Assembly: GCF_014640315.1 (NCBI RefSeq)
Contig: NZ_BMGS01000002.1
Span: 62,001-126,000 of the forward strand
Source of the DNA: Hymenobacter glacieicola
GTDB lineage: Bacteria; Bacteroidota; Bacteroidia; Cytophagales; Hymenobacteraceae
Direction of reading: 5' to 3'
Length of the DNA: 64,000 bases
The notes beneath the pieces were generated by a model. It did no database searches. It saw only the letters and a list, made by a program, of their open reading frames with translations, and was not told the origin of the DNA. The translations under genes and the position numbers were made by a program. This document shows positions 34,155 through 43,951 of the stretch, piece after piece. Each line of letters opens with the position of its first letter. The first letter of the stretch is position 1.

Positions 34155-36515
34155 ATGACTCAACGCAACCGCTCTGGCGCCCGCTTCCTGCCTCTGTCGG
34201 CAGTCGTGCTGTTCCTGCTTTCTCTAGCCCCAACTTTTGGTCATGCGCAGGGCCAGTACCCGACCAACATCACCTATTCAGCCCCAATAACCATTACCCA
34301 AGGGGGCACCTACACCGGCAACTTCCGCAGCACGGACTCCAACGTCCCCTGTATTCGGATTCAGACCACGCAGCCTGTAACCATCAAGAATTGCGTGCTG
34401 GTAGGCGCCGGCGACCTGATTGACGCCAAAAATGGCGGCTCTACGCTCGTCATCACCAACAACAAGGGCTACGGCATTCAGCAGAGCGTAGACAACCGCC
34501 GACACGGGCGCTTTGTGGAGGTGAATACGGGCCGCTCGGTTCGCATCGAGAACAACTACTTTGAGCATACTACCGGCATTGCCGTATACCAGTGGAGCGG
34601 CGACGGCTCGGCCAACGGCACGCTGACGGTACGCTACAACTCCGCCAAAAATATTGATGGCCGTTACCGCAACGGCGGGGGCCAGTACGTACAGTTCTGC
34701 GGCCTGAACCAGGTTCGCAACGTTGGCAACATTGACATCAGCTGGAACCAGGTTATTAACGAGCCGAATAACAGCCTGGTGGAGGACAACATCAACTTCT
34801 ACAACTCCGGCGGCACCCAGCAAAGCCCAGCCCGCGTGCACAACAACTACGTGCAGGGCGCCTACCCCTACCCGGCCACCAGCAGCACGTTCACGGGTAC
34901 GGGCATGACCACGGACGGCGACGGCTCTTCGGCCGCTACCACCACGGCCTTCCTGAACGCCTACGAAAACCAGTTCGTCTCAACCTGTAACTCGGCGATG
35001 AACCTGGCCGCCGGTCACGACATCAAGTACTACAACAACCGCATGGTAACCAGCGGTTTGTTGTCCGATGGCTCGAAACTAAATGCTACTTACTGCGGTA
35101 CGTCCATCTTCAACGCCTACCAGCAGCCGAGCAGCGTGTTCTACAACAACTCGGTTAGCAACAACACCATTGGCTATATCAAGTGGGGCTATAACTCCCC
35201 CATGGCCAACCGCCACGACCTGAGCAACGGGGCTTGCTCTAACTGCACAGGTACCACGCACATGCCCAACCCCATTACGCTACAGTCGGAGCAGGCTGAG
35301 CGTACTTTCTGGCAGCAGAAGCTCCAGCAGAACAATATTGTGCTGGGCGCCGATGGCACCAACAGCACCATTGCCTCCCCGGCACCAGCTCCGGCACCGG
35401 CCCCAGCTCCGGCTCCTACTCCTACTCCTACTCCTACTCCGGCCCCGGCTCCTACTACGCCGACCAACGCCGTATTTGTGCGGGCAATTAACGTGAACGG
35501 CGGCGCCACTACTATTGATGGTCAGCCCTGGCAGGCCAGCAGCACCAGCGGCATCAGCATGAACGGCCACGGCGCTACAGCTCCTAACTTGGCCCTGAAC
35601 CCCACTACCGACGCGGCCCGGGCCGACATGCTGCGCACCTTCCGCTATTCCAACGCCTTCGATATTAAGATTGGCAGCGTGACCAGCGGAACCTACTCCG
35701 TGTACCTGTACGTGGTGGAGAATATGAACGCAAAAACCTATAGCGTGCATATGGAAGGCAAAACTGTGCAGAGCAACTACAACAGCGGCTCGGTGGGCAC
35801 CTGGCGCAAGCTCGGCCCTTTCACCGTAGCCATGACCGACGGTACGCTTAACATCACGACCACGGGTGGTTACGCTAACCTAGCTGGTATTGAGCTCTGG
35901 CGCCAGAGCACGACTACGGCCACGAGCACGACCACGGCCCCAACATCTGTTCCCGCGCCCACTTCTACCAGCGTTGCTGCCACTACGTTTTTCCGGGCCA
36001 TTAACCTCAATGGGGCCGCGGCTACCATTGACAACATCTCCTGGGAAGCCAGCACTGCCCCGAACTACACGACCAACGGCACGCCTTTCTCCAACCAGGG
36101 CGTCAGCCTAAGTCCGGTGGCTACTACTACGGCCCAAGCCGAGATGATCCGCTCCTCGGTGTACTCGCGCAACCTGAACTTCACCATGAGCAACGTGCCC
36201 AACGGCTCGTATGAGGTGTACGCTTACCTCTGGGAAGATAACGACGCTCAGACCGTAAGCATCAGCGTGAACGGCCAGCCCGCTCTGAGCAACTTTAACA
36301 CGGGCTCCGCCGGCGCTTGGAAGAAGGTTGGTCCCTACAACGTGACGGTAACCAACGGTACCATTCAGCTGCTTGGCAGTGGGGGCGACATCAACCTCTC
36401 GGGGGTGGAAGTGTGGCGCCAGGATGGTGCTACGGCGTTCCAGCCGGTAGCCCCGGCCCGCTCGGCCCCGGCTTTTGCTCCAATGGCTGCGGTGTTGAAT
36501 CCGGTGGTGGCTTAG
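34155..36515 (+). CDS. Large parallel beta-helix protein with two malectin-like C-terminal domains
   Basis: About 786 aa from ATG 34155, which opens a signal peptide (ending near GHAQG); ATG 34122 and GTG 34074 are alternatives. Residues ~25-400 are a beta-helix domain closely similar to the 32309 gene, with identical blocks SGDGSA, RYRNGGG and WNQVINEPNNSLVEDNIN. A Pro-Ala/Pro-Thr linker follows, then two repeats of a ~130-residue domain beginning FVRAINVNGGATTIDGQPW and FFRAINLNGAAATIDNISW, each closing with a (G/S)IELWRQ- or GVEVWRQ-type strand. These resemble malectin-like carbohydrate-binding domains. It likely works outside the cell on, or bound to, the exopolysaccharide. Catalytic activity not shown. 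Confidence 0.75.
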   Translation: MTQRNRSGARFLPLSAVVLFLLSLAPTFGHAQGQYPTNITYSAPITITQGGTYTGNFRSTDSNVPCIRIQTTQPVTIKNCVLVGAGDLIDAKNGGSTLVITNNKGYGIQQSVDNRRHGRFVEVNTGRSVRIENNYFEHTTGIAVYQWSGDGSANGTLTVRYNSAKNIDGRYRNGGGQYVQFCGLNQVRNVGNIDISWNQVINEPNNSLVEDNINFYNSGGTQQSPARVHNNYVQGAYPYPATSSTFTGTGMTTDGDGSSAATTTAFLNAYENQFVSTCNSAMNLAAGHDIKYYNNRMVTSGLLSDGSKLNATYCGTSIFNAYQQPSSVFYNNSVSNNTIGYIKWGYNSPMANRHDLSNGACSNCTGTTHMPNPITLQSEQAERTFWQQKLQQNNIVLGADGTNSTIASPAPAPAPAPAPAPTPTPTPTPAPAPTTPTNAVFVRAINVNGGATTIDGQPWQASSTSGISMNGHGATAPNLALNPTTDAARADMLRTFRYSNAFDIKIGSVTSGTYSVYLYVVENMNAKTYSVHMEGKTVQSNYNSGSVGTWRKLGPFTVAMTDGTLNITTTGGYANLAGIELWRQSTTTATSTTTAPTSVPAPTSTSVAATTFFRAINLNGAAATIDNISWEASTAPNYTTNGTPFSNQGVSLSPVATTTAQAEMIRSSVYSRNLNFTMSNVPNGSYEVYAYLWEDNDAQTVSISVNGQPALSNFNTGSAGAWKKVGPYNVTVTNGTIQLLGSGGDINLSGVEVWRQDGATAFQPVAPARSAPAFAPMAAVLNPVVA

Positions 36516-36634
36516 GTTACCGCTCCGGCGTTTGCTCAACGTCAACTAACCACGGCCTGGATCATCATCTTGCGCCACCGAAGAAGCTAGGTACTGCTGC
36601 CGCTTTCAAACAAGCTGAAGCGTTATAGTAAACG

Positions 36635-36672
36635 AAAGCCTGATTCCCGAAAAGGGAGTCAGGCTTTTTTTA
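36635..36672 (+). terminator. Rho-independent terminator after the large beta-helix gene
   Basis: A 14-bp stem (36635-36648 with 36654-36667, one G-T pair) and a run of T. It isolates the beta-helix gene from gmd. Confidence 0.88.
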
Positions 36673-36766
36673 TGCTCAAATGTGGGTCAGGGCAGCCAGA
36701 AGCCAGTATTCGGCTACTATATTTTAACTAATTCAATATATAAAATAAATTTTTCGACAAGATAGG

Positions 36767-36797
36767 TTGTTTATCAAATTCAAAATACAATAATTTG
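36767..36797 (+). promoter_or_regulatory. Candidate promoter of the gmd-fcl operon
   Basis: TTG at 36767-36769, a 20-base spacer and ATAATTTG, one mismatch to TAnnTTTG. It sits in an AT-rich region about 60 bases before the gmd start. The rest of the 36673-36859 gap shows nothing else. Confidence 0.4.
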
Positions 36798-36859
36798 TCG
36801 TTAAAGTTATACAGCAAAGTTACTCCGCTTTGTTCTGTTCACTCTCATTCATTCTGTAT

Positions 36860-37972
36860 ATGAAGCGCGCACTTATTACGGGCATCACGGGCCAGGACGG
36901 CTCTTACTTGGCAGAACTACTCTTAAGCAAAGGCTATGAGGTGCACGGCATCAAGCGCCGCTCCTCCATGTTCAACACCGAGCGAATAGACCACCTCTAC
37001 CAAGACCCCCACGAGAAGAACGTACGCTTCAAACTTCATTACGGCGACCTGACCGACTCGACCAATCTGATCCGGATTGTGCAGGAAGTGCAGCCCGATG
37101 AAATATACAATCTGGGGGCCATGTCGCACGTAAAGGTGAGCTTCGACACACCCGAGTACACGGCCGACGTGGACGGCATTGGTACGCTGCGGCTGCTGGA
37201 GGCCATCCGGATTCTGGGCCTGACGCACAAAACGCGCATCTACCAGGCCAGCACGTCCGAGCTCTACGGGCTGGTGCAGGAAGTGCCCCAGCGCGAAACC
37301 ACGCCCTTCTACCCCCGCTCCCCCTACGCCGTGGCCAAGCTCTACGGCTTCTGGATTACGGTCAACTACCGCGAAGCTTACGGCATGTACGCCTGCAACG
37401 GCATCCTGTTTAACCACGAAAGCCCCCAGCGGGGCGAAACCTTTGTAACGCGCAAAATCACGCGCGCTGCCGCCCGCATTGCCCTGGGCTTGCAGGACAA
37501 GCTGTACCTGGGCAACTTGGACGCCAAGCGCGACTGGGGCCACGCCAAAGACTACGTAGAGGCCATGTGGCGCATGCTCCAGCAGGAGCAGCCCCGCGAC
37601 TACGTGGTGGCTACCGGCGTTACCACCACCGTGCGCGAGTTTGTGCGGCTGGCTTTTGCCGAGCTAGGCATTGAGGTAGGCTTCAGCGGCAGCGGGGCGG
37701 AGGAAACCGGCTTCGTGGTAGCCTGCCAGCATCCTGATTTTCAACTACCCCTGGGCCAGGAGGTAGTAGCTATTGATCCGGCTTACTTCCGCCCCACCGA
37801 GGTGGAGCTACTCATCGGAGACCCGACCCGGGCCAAAACCGAGCTTGGCTGGGAGCCGCAGTACGATTTGCCGGCGCTGGTGCAGGACATGGTGCAGGCC
37901 GATCTGCGCCTGTTCCGCCGCGACGCCGTGCTGCTGGAAGCCGGCCACCAGATTATGTATCACGATGAGTAG
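36860..37972 (+). CDS. gmd: GDP-mannose 4,6-dehydratase
   Basis: 370 aa from ATG 36860 ([17 protein letters not shown]). Extended SDR with the GxxGxxG cofactor motif [16 protein letters not shown], the STSELYG catalytic segment and YxxxK in [27 protein letters not shown] is diagnostic of Gmd. It makes GDP-4-keto-6-deoxymannose, the substrate for the fcl product 130 bases downstream. Together they supply GDP-L-fucose for the exopolysaccharide. Confidence 0.96.
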   Translation: MKRALITGITGQDGSYLAELLLSKGYEVHGIKRRSSMFNTERIDHLYQDPHEKNVRFKLHYGDLTDSTNLIRIVQEVQPDEIYNLGAMSHVKVSFDTPEYTADVDGIGTLRLLEAIRILGLTHKTRIYQASTSELYGLVQEVPQRETTPFYPRSPYAVAKLYGFWITVNYREAYGMYACNGILFNHESPQRGETFVTRKITRAAARIALGLQDKLYLGNLDAKRDWGHAKDYVEAMWRMLQQEQPRDYVVATGVTTTVREFVRLAFAELGIEVGFSGSGAEETGFVVACQHPDFQLPLGQEVVAIDPAYFRPTEVELLIGDPTRAKTELGWEPQYDLPALVQDMVQADLRLFRRDAVLLEAGHQIMYHDE

Positions 37973-38104
37973 GTGTTTTTAAGGGTAGGAGAAAATGAGG
38001 GTAATAGGGCAGGGAGGTGAGAGTTTTTGAGCCTTCCCATCACTGCCGTCACCCCTTCTAACCCCCTACCCTCTCATCCCCCTATCCTCCTTACCTCTCT
38101 CCTC

Positions 38105-39055
38105 ATGGAACTGAATTCGAAAATATACGTGGCTGGCCACCGGGGTATGGTGGGCGCTGCGCTTATGCGCCGCCTCGAGCGCGCGGGCTACCAGCATCTG
38201 ATTACCCGTACGTCGCAGGAGTTGGACCTGCGCGACCAAGCAGCCGTGGAGGATTTCTTCTCCCTGGAAAACCCCGAATACGTGCTGCTGGCCGCGGCCA
38301 AAGTAGGCGGCATTCAGGCCAACAACACCTACCGCGCCGATTTCCTCTACGACAACCTGATGATTCAGAATAACGTGCTGCGTGAAAGCCACCGGTGCGG
38401 AGTGCGCAAGCTGCTGTTTCTGGGGTCCTCCTGCATTTATCCGCGGCTGGCTCCCCAGCCCATCAAGGAAGAATACCTGCTCACGGGCCCCCTGGAGCCC
38501 ACCAACGAGCCCTACGCCATTGCCAAAATTGCGGGCCTGAAGCTCTGCGAGGCCTACCGGGCCCAGCATGGCGCCAACTTCATCACCGTAATGCCCACCA
38601 ACCTCTACGGCCCCGGCGACAACTACGACATCCGGAACTCTCACGTGCTGCCGGCGTTGCTGCGCAAGTTTTCGGAGGCCGTAACGCTGGGCCTGCCGCG
38701 GGTGCCGGTGTGGGGCACGGGCACGCCCCGCCGCGAGTTCCTGCACGTAGACGACCTGGCCGACGCCTGCCTGCACCTGATGCTGCACTACAATGACGCC
38801 GAGCCCGTCAACATCGGGACCGGGCGCGACATTACGATTCAGGAGCTGGCCGACCTGGTGGCCGAGCTGACGGGCTACGCGGGCGAAATCCTGTTTGATT
38901 TCTCCAAGCCCGATGGAACGCCGCGTAAGCTACTGGATGTCAGTAAGCTGCACGCACTGGGCTGGCGGCATTCCATTGGCCTGCGCGAAGGCATTACGGC
39001 CGTGCTGCAGTCCGCCGATTGGCAGCGGGCTACCTCGCAGCCCCTGTTAGCTTAA
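38105..39055 (+). CDS. fcl: GDP-L-fucose synthase
   Basis: 316 aa from ATG 38105 ([20 protein letters not shown]); an upstream in-frame extension is low-complexity. Signature segments: [10 protein letters not shown] (cofactor), [43 protein letters not shown] with catalytic Tyr and Lys, and [12 protein letters not shown]. Converts the Gmd product to GDP-L-fucose by epimerisation and NADPH reduction. The gap to gmd is an unusual purine-rich then pyrimidine-rich stretch. Confidence 0.96.
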   Translation: MELNSKIYVAGHRGMVGAALMRRLERAGYQHLITRTSQELDLRDQAAVEDFFSLENPEYVLLAAAKVGGIQANNTYRADFLYDNLMIQNNVLRESHRCGVRKLLFLGSSCIYPRLAPQPIKEEYLLTGPLEPTNEPYAIAKIAGLKLCEAYRAQHGANFITVMPTNLYGPGDNYDIRNSHVLPALLRKFSEAVTLGLPRVPVWGTGTPRREFLHVDDLADACLHLMLHYNDAEPVNIGTGRDITIQELADLVAELTGYAGEILFDFSKPDGTPRKLLDVSKLHALGWRHSIGLREGITAVLQSADWQRATSQPLLA

Positions 39056-39089
39056 CCTGTCCCTCCCCGCCCTCCCATCCTTTCTTTCT

Positions 39090-40334
39090 ATGCACGACGT
39101 ACTACTCCGGGCCCGGCGCAAAGCGGGCCGTTTGCTACGCGAGTGGATACCCCAGAACCTGCACTACCGCCCCATCGGGGTGCACGCTAGCAGCCGCGAG
39201 CTGGCCGCCCGCCCCGCCGGGGGAGTAGCCTACTTCGAGGTAGTACCAGCCCATACCTCGCACGTGAGCATCCCCGACGATTTCTATATTGGGGCCTCCG
39301 CCTACGGGGGGCTGCACGACAAACCCCACCGCCAGGAAAAAGTGCCGGCCGCCTTCGTGGTAGAGCTTATCGATGGCCGGGTGTACGCCGACAACTTCAA
39401 CAGCGTAGCCATTATTGCGGCCGATAACCGCTTGGTAGGCGACGTATCGTTTCAGTACGACGGGTCCCGCTGGGACCTGACCCCCCCCGAGGAAAACAAC
39501 ATTTTCCGGCAGCGCTACTTTCTGCCGCCGGTAGAGCTGCCGGGCACCGTGTGCAGCCTGCTTTCGGGTGGGGGCGCGGCCAGCGGCAACTACTACCACT
39601 GGCTGATTGACTCCCTGCCCCGCCTGCATCTGGTGCGCGAGGCGGGCCTGCTCGATGCCGTTGACTACTTTCTGGTGTACGACAAGTCCAAGCGGTTCGT
39701 GCGCGATACGCTGGGCGCGCTGGGCATTGGGCCGGAGCGGCTGGTCGATATTACCACCAGTCCTCATGTGCGGGCCCGCTGCCTGCTGGCTACCCCCGGC
39801 GTGCGCGGCAACCTGACCCACACGCCCGCCTGGGCCTGCGCGTTCTTGCGCGGCATTTTGCTGCCGCCCCCGGTGGTCAGCCGCTCTTTTAGTCCCTACA
39901 TCTACATCAGCCGCCGTGATGCGCCGGGCCGGCACATCCTCAACGAGGAGGCCCTGGAAGCCATGCTGCGCGAGTACGGCTTCGAAACCCATGTGCTCAC
40001 TCCCTACACTCAGGACGAGAAAACGGCCCTGTTTGCCCAGGCCCAGGTTATTGTCTCGGCGGTGGGGGCCGGGCTGGCCAACATTGTGGTAAGTCCGGTG
40101 GGGGCCCAGCTGATTGAGCTTTTCCCCAGCAGCTTTGTGGTGGCTGATTACCTGGAGTTTACCTCCCGCATCGGCATCGACCACCACTACCTGATCTGTG
40201 ACACACCCAGCCCCAGCCGCACCCGCGCCGGGGCCCAGCGCGACCATCTGACCGTGGACCTGGACGCCCTGCGGACCCTCGTCGAAAAGGCCCTGCACAG
40301 CCAAGCGCAGCCCGTTGCGGGTCGGCCCGCATAA
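39090..40334 (+). CDS. Glycosyltransferase family 61 (DUF563)
   Basis: 414 aa. The DUF563/GT61 core shows ASGNYYHWLIDSLPRLHLV, the YIYISRRDAPGRHILNEEALEAML segment and the GAGLANIVVSPVGAQLIELFPSS motif, which together define the family. Members transfer sugars such as xylose in plants; bacterial ones occur in capsule and exopolysaccharide loci. Probably adds a side-chain or backbone residue to the repeat unit. Lies between fcl and a two-domain GT2, same strand, short gaps. Confidence 0.9.
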   Translation: MHDVLLRARRKAGRLLREWIPQNLHYRPIGVHASSRELAARPAGGVAYFEVVPAHTSHVSIPDDFYIGASAYGGLHDKPHRQEKVPAAFVVELIDGRVYADNFNSVAIIAADNRLVGDVSFQYDGSRWDLTPPEENNIFRQRYFLPPVELPGTVCSLLSGGGAASGNYYHWLIDSLPRLHLVREAGLLDAVDYFLVYDKSKRFVRDTLGALGIGPERLVDITTSPHVRARCLLATPGVRGNLTHTPAWACAFLRGILLPPPVVSRSFSPYIYISRRDAPGRHILNEEALEAMLREYGFETHVLTPYTQDEKTALFAQAQVIVSAVGAGLANIVVSPVGAQLIELFPSSFVVADYLEFTSRIGIDHHYLICDTPSPSRTRAGAQRDHLTVDLDALRTLVEKALHSQAQPVAGRPA

Positions 40335-40366
40335 CCCGGCGGCCTGCTATTCCAAATTTTCTGCCT

Positions 40367-42328
40367 ATGCCCTCTGTCCTACTTTCTCTCGTGTCGTGGA
40401 ATAGTGCGGACTCCATTGAGGCCTGCCTGCGTTCGGCCTTGGCTCAGTCGTGGTCCGATTTTGAGCTGTGGGTGGTTGACAACAACTCCCACGATGACAC
40501 CTGCGCCCGGGTAGAGGCCCTGGCCACCACCGACCCCCGCCTGCGCCTGCACCGGCTACCGCAGAACACCGGATTCTGCGGGGGCCACAACTACGCCCTG
40601 GACCGCACTAACACGGACTTGGTACTGCTGGTGAACCCCGACATTGAAATGGCGCCCGACTACCTGGCGCAGGCCATTGCGGCCATGGCCCGGAACCCGC
40701 GCATTGGCACGGTGTGCGGCCTACTGCTCCAGAACCAGGACGAGGACCCGCGCATTGATAGTGCCGGCATGGTAGCCCTGCCCGATGGGCGCTACGGGCT
40801 GCGCCTGCACGGGCAGCGGCTCAGCGAGGTAGCCCCCCTGGCAGCTACCTACGTGGACGGCGCCGACGGCGCCCTACCCCTGTTCCGGCGGCGCTTTATT
40901 GATGATCTGCGCGTGCAGGGCGAGTTTTTCGACTCCCGCTTTTTTGCCCACAAAGAAGACTGGGACATTGCCTGGCGAGGCCGCCTCTTCGGCTGGCATA
41001 CCCTGTTTGAGCCCGCCTGCCGGGCCCTGCACCCCCGCCAGTTCCTGCCCTCCAACCTACGCCTGCGCCGGCGGCTGAACAGCGCCATTAAGGTAGACGC
41101 GGTGAAAAACCAGTGGCTGCTACTGCTCAAGAACACTACGCGGGAACAAGCCCCAGGCCTGCTGGCCCGGGCCGTTCCGCGCCAGCTAGGCATTCTGGCT
41201 TACTCCTTGGTGGCGGAGCGCGACTCGTTGCGGGCCGTGCGCTACCTCTGGCAGCACTGGCGCCAAGTGTTAGCTACCCGCCGGCTGGTGCAGCAACGCG
41301 CCAGCCAGCCGTGGCAGCCTCCCCCCGCTGACCCTGCCGAGAATTCGCCCCTGCTGAGCATCTGCGTGCCTACCTACCACCGCCCCGAGCTGCTGGCCCG
41401 GGCCCTGCGCTCCATCGGTCCGCTGCGGCCGGGAGTAGAGGTACTGGTGTCGGATAACTCGACGGATAATGATTTGGGGCAGCTGGCTACCGAACAGATA
41501 TTCGCCGCCGAAGCGCCGGCCCGCTGGCGCTACTTCCGCAACCCGCCCGGTGGCAACGCGGCCACCAACTGGCGCGCCTGCGTGGAGCACGCCCGGGGGC
41601 ACTACCTGCTCATGCTGCATGATGATGACTACCTGCTGCCCGGCGGCCTGGATGCCCTGCTAACCGTACTGCGCTACGCGCGCGGGCGGCACCACGCGGT
41701 GCTGTTTGGCGTGCAAGTAGTGGACAGTCGAGGGCGCGAAATTCAGCGCCAAGTGCCCCGGCAGACTCGCCACGTACCCGCTGCCGCCGCCGTAGAGGCC
41801 CTGCTGACCAACTCCTCCCTGGTGCGCATGCCCGCCCTGGCCGTAAGCCGGGAAGCCTACCAGCTGACCGGAGGCCCCGACCCAACCCAGCCCGACACCG
41901 ACGATACAGACCTGTGGCTGCGTGTATTTGCCCGTAGCGGTTTCTATGAGGTAGCCCAACTCACGGCGGCCTATACCGTGCATGATGGCGCCCTCACGAC
42001 CGGCATGTTTCACGAGCAAAACATTGGCTACCTGCAGCGGCTGTTCGATCAGGCTCGCCGGGAGAACTTAGTTTCCGAACCGCGCTTACGTCGTGCTGAG
42101 GCCGCTTTCTTCCACCAATTTGTGCTGGCCGGCGCTTACCGGGCCCTGCGCCGCCGCGACGCGGCTGGGGCGCGAAAAATTTTGGCGCTGCTGCAACTGC
42201 CTTCCCTGCGCCACTTGCCGGTGCCGGCCCGCTGGCTGCCCGTGCGCCTCAGCCTCACGTTCCTGGCCAGTCTGAACCTGACGCCTCCCCTGCCCGCCCG
42301 CACAGGCTGGCTGCGGCCCTCCGTATAA
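40367..42328 (+). CDS. Two-domain GT2 glycosyltransferase
   Basis: 653 aa with two GT-A domains in tandem. The first (about 1-290) starts VLLSLVSWNSADSIEACL and has VVDNNSHDDTCARV and LLVNPDIEMAPDYL. The second (about 325-650) starts LLSICVPTYHRPELLARAL and has LVSDNSTDNDLGQL and LMLHDDDYLLPGGLD. Both keep their metal-binding acids, so the protein may add two different residues. Last gene of the plus-strand block; a 15-bp hairpin follows at once. Confidence 0.9.
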   Translation: MPSVLLSLVSWNSADSIEACLRSALAQSWSDFELWVVDNNSHDDTCARVEALATTDPRLRLHRLPQNTGFCGGHNYALDRTNTDLVLLVNPDIEMAPDYLAQAIAAMARNPRIGTVCGLLLQNQDEDPRIDSAGMVALPDGRYGLRLHGQRLSEVAPLAATYVDGADGALPLFRRRFIDDLRVQGEFFDSRFFAHKEDWDIAWRGRLFGWHTLFEPACRALHPRQFLPSNLRLRRRLNSAIKVDAVKNQWLLLLKNTTREQAPGLLARAVPRQLGILAYSLVAERDSLRAVRYLWQHWRQVLATRRLVQQRASQPWQPPPADPAENSPLLSICVPTYHRPELLARALRSIGPLRPGVEVLVSDNSTDNDLGQLATEQIFAAEAPARWRYFRNPPGGNAATNWRACVEHARGHYLLMLHDDDYLLPGGLDALLTVLRYARGRHHAVLFGVQVVDSRGREIQRQVPRQTRHVPAAAAVEALLTNSSLVRMPALAVSREAYQLTGGPDPTQPDTDDTDLWLRVFARSGFYEVAQLTAAYTVHDGALTTGMFHEQNIGYLQRLFDQARRENLVSEPRLRRAEAAFFHQFVLAGAYRALRRRDAAGARKILALLQLPSLRHLPVPARWLPVRLSLTFLASLNLTPPLPARTGWLRPSV

Positions 42329-42346
42329 CGCCCCCCGACCAGCACC

Positions 42347-42388
42347 CACTACCCCAGCCCGGCCATACAGGATCGGGCTGGGGTAGTG
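42347..42388. terminator. 15-bp hairpin between the two converging exopolysaccharide blocks
   Basis: Perfect stem 42347-42361 with 42374-42388 (CACTACCCCAGCCCG and complement) around a 12-base loop. No strong T-run on either side, but it is centred in the 90-base gap between convergent operons, so it probably ends both. Confidence 0.7.
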
Positions 42389-42418
42389 GTAGTGGTTTAC
42401 TGAGCTAGGGAAAACCGG

Positions 42419-43780
42419 CTAGTTGTAGCGGCGGTAAACTGATTTTACCGGCCGGCCATGCAGGTATTTTTCTACTCCCTCGTTCAGGGCCCGGCGGTAC
42501 ATGCCCAGTACCTCATGCAATTGCTCCACTACCCGGGCAATAGTGGCTTCGGTATGCGAGTAGTTAACAATAAGGGAAGGCATCAGCAGGCCCCGCCGCA
42601 TGGTTTCCTGCAGAAATAAGGTTCGGAGCGCGGCTGAGTGCTGCCCCTGCGCGTCGCGGGTGGTGTACACCAGGCAGCACGGCTGCCCCAGGGCCTGCAC
42701 TTGCTGGCTCAGGCCGTGCTCCTGGGCTGACTGCCGCAGACCGGCGGCCAGCAACCCACCCACGTGGTGCAGGTGCTGCACTACCGGCTCCTGGCGGTAC
42801 ACTTGTAGCACGGCCCGGGCGGCGGCCAGGGCGTGGGTTTCGGCGCCGTAGGTGGTCGAAAGCAGGAATACCCGCTCGTGTGGGTGCTGCAGGCCACCCC
42901 GTTCCATTAGCTCCCGCCGGCCCGCCAGGGCGGCCACACTGAAGCCGTTACCCAGGGCCTTGCCAAAAGTGCTGAGGTCGGGCCGGATGCCGTGGAAGCC
43001 CTGAGCGCCCTGATTATGCCAGCGGAAGCCCGTAATAATTTCGTCGAAGATCAGGACCGCGCCCTCCCGGCGGCAGAGGGCCTGTACGCCCGCCAGGAAG
43101 CCCGGGGACGGGGCCACCTCTTTTTCCACTTCCATCAGCACGCAGGCTACCTGGCCGGGGTGTTGGGCAAACAGGTTTTCCAGGCTGGCCAGGTCGTTGT
43201 AGTGGAAGCCCATCGTTAGCTCCGACACGGCCGCCGGAATGCCCGCCCCCACGGCAGTAGTGCCGATAAACCAATCATCAACGGAGAAAAACGGGTGGTC
43301 GAGGCAGATGGCCACCAGGTGGCGGCCCGTATAGGCGCGGGCCAGCTTTACGGCCGCGCTGGTAGCGTCGGAGCCGTTTTTGGCGAACTTCACCATGTCG
43401 CCGGCCTGGGTGAAGTCCAGAAATTCCTCGGCCATTTCCAGCTCCAGCACCGCGGGCCGCCCGAAGTTGCACCCCAAACTGAGCTGGCGGGCGGCAGCGG
43501 CTACCACCGGCGCGTAGGCGTGGCCCAGCGTTACGGCGCGCAAACCGGCCCCAAACTCCACGAACTTGTTACCATCAACGTCCCAGACCCGGCAGCCTTC
43601 CCCCCGGACGATGTAGGGCGCCATGTGCTCGGGAAACTGGTCATCCCCTTTGGCGTAGGTGTGGGCCCCGCCCGGAATAACCGCGTGAAACCTTTCCCGC
43701 AGCGCATCGGAACGGTCAAAGTGCGGGGTAGCGGTAGGCGCTAAAATGTCGGGGGCCGGATGGGGTAGGGGTAGTTCCAT
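42419..43780 (-). CDS. Class III aminotransferase, glutamate-1-semialdehyde aminomutase-like
   Basis: 453 aa PLP enzyme. Cofactor Lys274 is in STFGKALGNGF and Asp246 in LIFDEIITGFR; the VPGGAHTYAKGD-like start and KFAKNGSDATSAAVKLARA are typical of the GSA-aminomutase branch. True heme-pathway HemL is usually elsewhere; here it is the last gene of a CDP-sugar cassette, so it probably transaminates a keto-sugar or a related intermediate. Substrate unknown. Separated from the DUF4910 gene upstream by ~170 bases. Confidence 0.85.
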   Translation of the reverse strand: MELPLPHPAPDILAPTATPHFDRSDALRERFHAVIPGGAHTYAKGDDQFPEHMAPYIVRGEGCRVWDVDGNKFVEFGAGLRAVTLGHAYAPVVAAAARQLSLGCNFGRPAVLELEMAEEFLDFTQAGDMVKFAKNGSDATSAAVKLARAYTGRHLVAICLDHPFFSVDDWFIGTTAVGAGIPAAVSELTMGFHYNDLASLENLFAQHPGQVACVLMEVEKEVAPSPGFLAGVQALCRREGAVLIFDEIITGFRWHNQGAQGFHGIRPDLSTFGKALGNGFSVAALAGRRELMERGGLQHPHERVFLLSTTYGAETHALAAARAVLQVYRQEPVVQHLHHVGGLLAAGLRQSAQEHGLSQQVQALGQPCCLVYTTRDAQGQHSAALRTLFLQETMRRGLLMPSLIVNYSHTEATIARVVEQLHEVLGMYRRALNEGVEKYLHGRPVKSVYRRYN

Positions 43781-43951
43781 GGGGTAGTGGCCGCTGCGCG
43801 TGGGCGAAGAGAAAGGCAGCTTTTGTCAATCTGAGCATTCGGCGTAAGTACCAGTGCAGCGGAACAGCACAGGTTTTTCAGCGGCGCTTGACGCGCGGAA
43901 TACGCAGGCTAACAAGAGCTTTTCTTCAAAATATTGCCAAGTATTCTATTG

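Noticed and set aside
35385..35462. Short direct repeats that could look like a CRISPR or VNTR array
   Set aside because: They are codons of a Pro-Ala/Pro-Thr linker in the large beta-helix protein.
42419..43780. hemL (heme biosynthesis glutamate-1-semialdehyde aminomutase)
   Set aside because: Gene is embedded in a CDP-sugar cassette, and sequence blocks fit the broader GSA-like class; a heme role is less likely.
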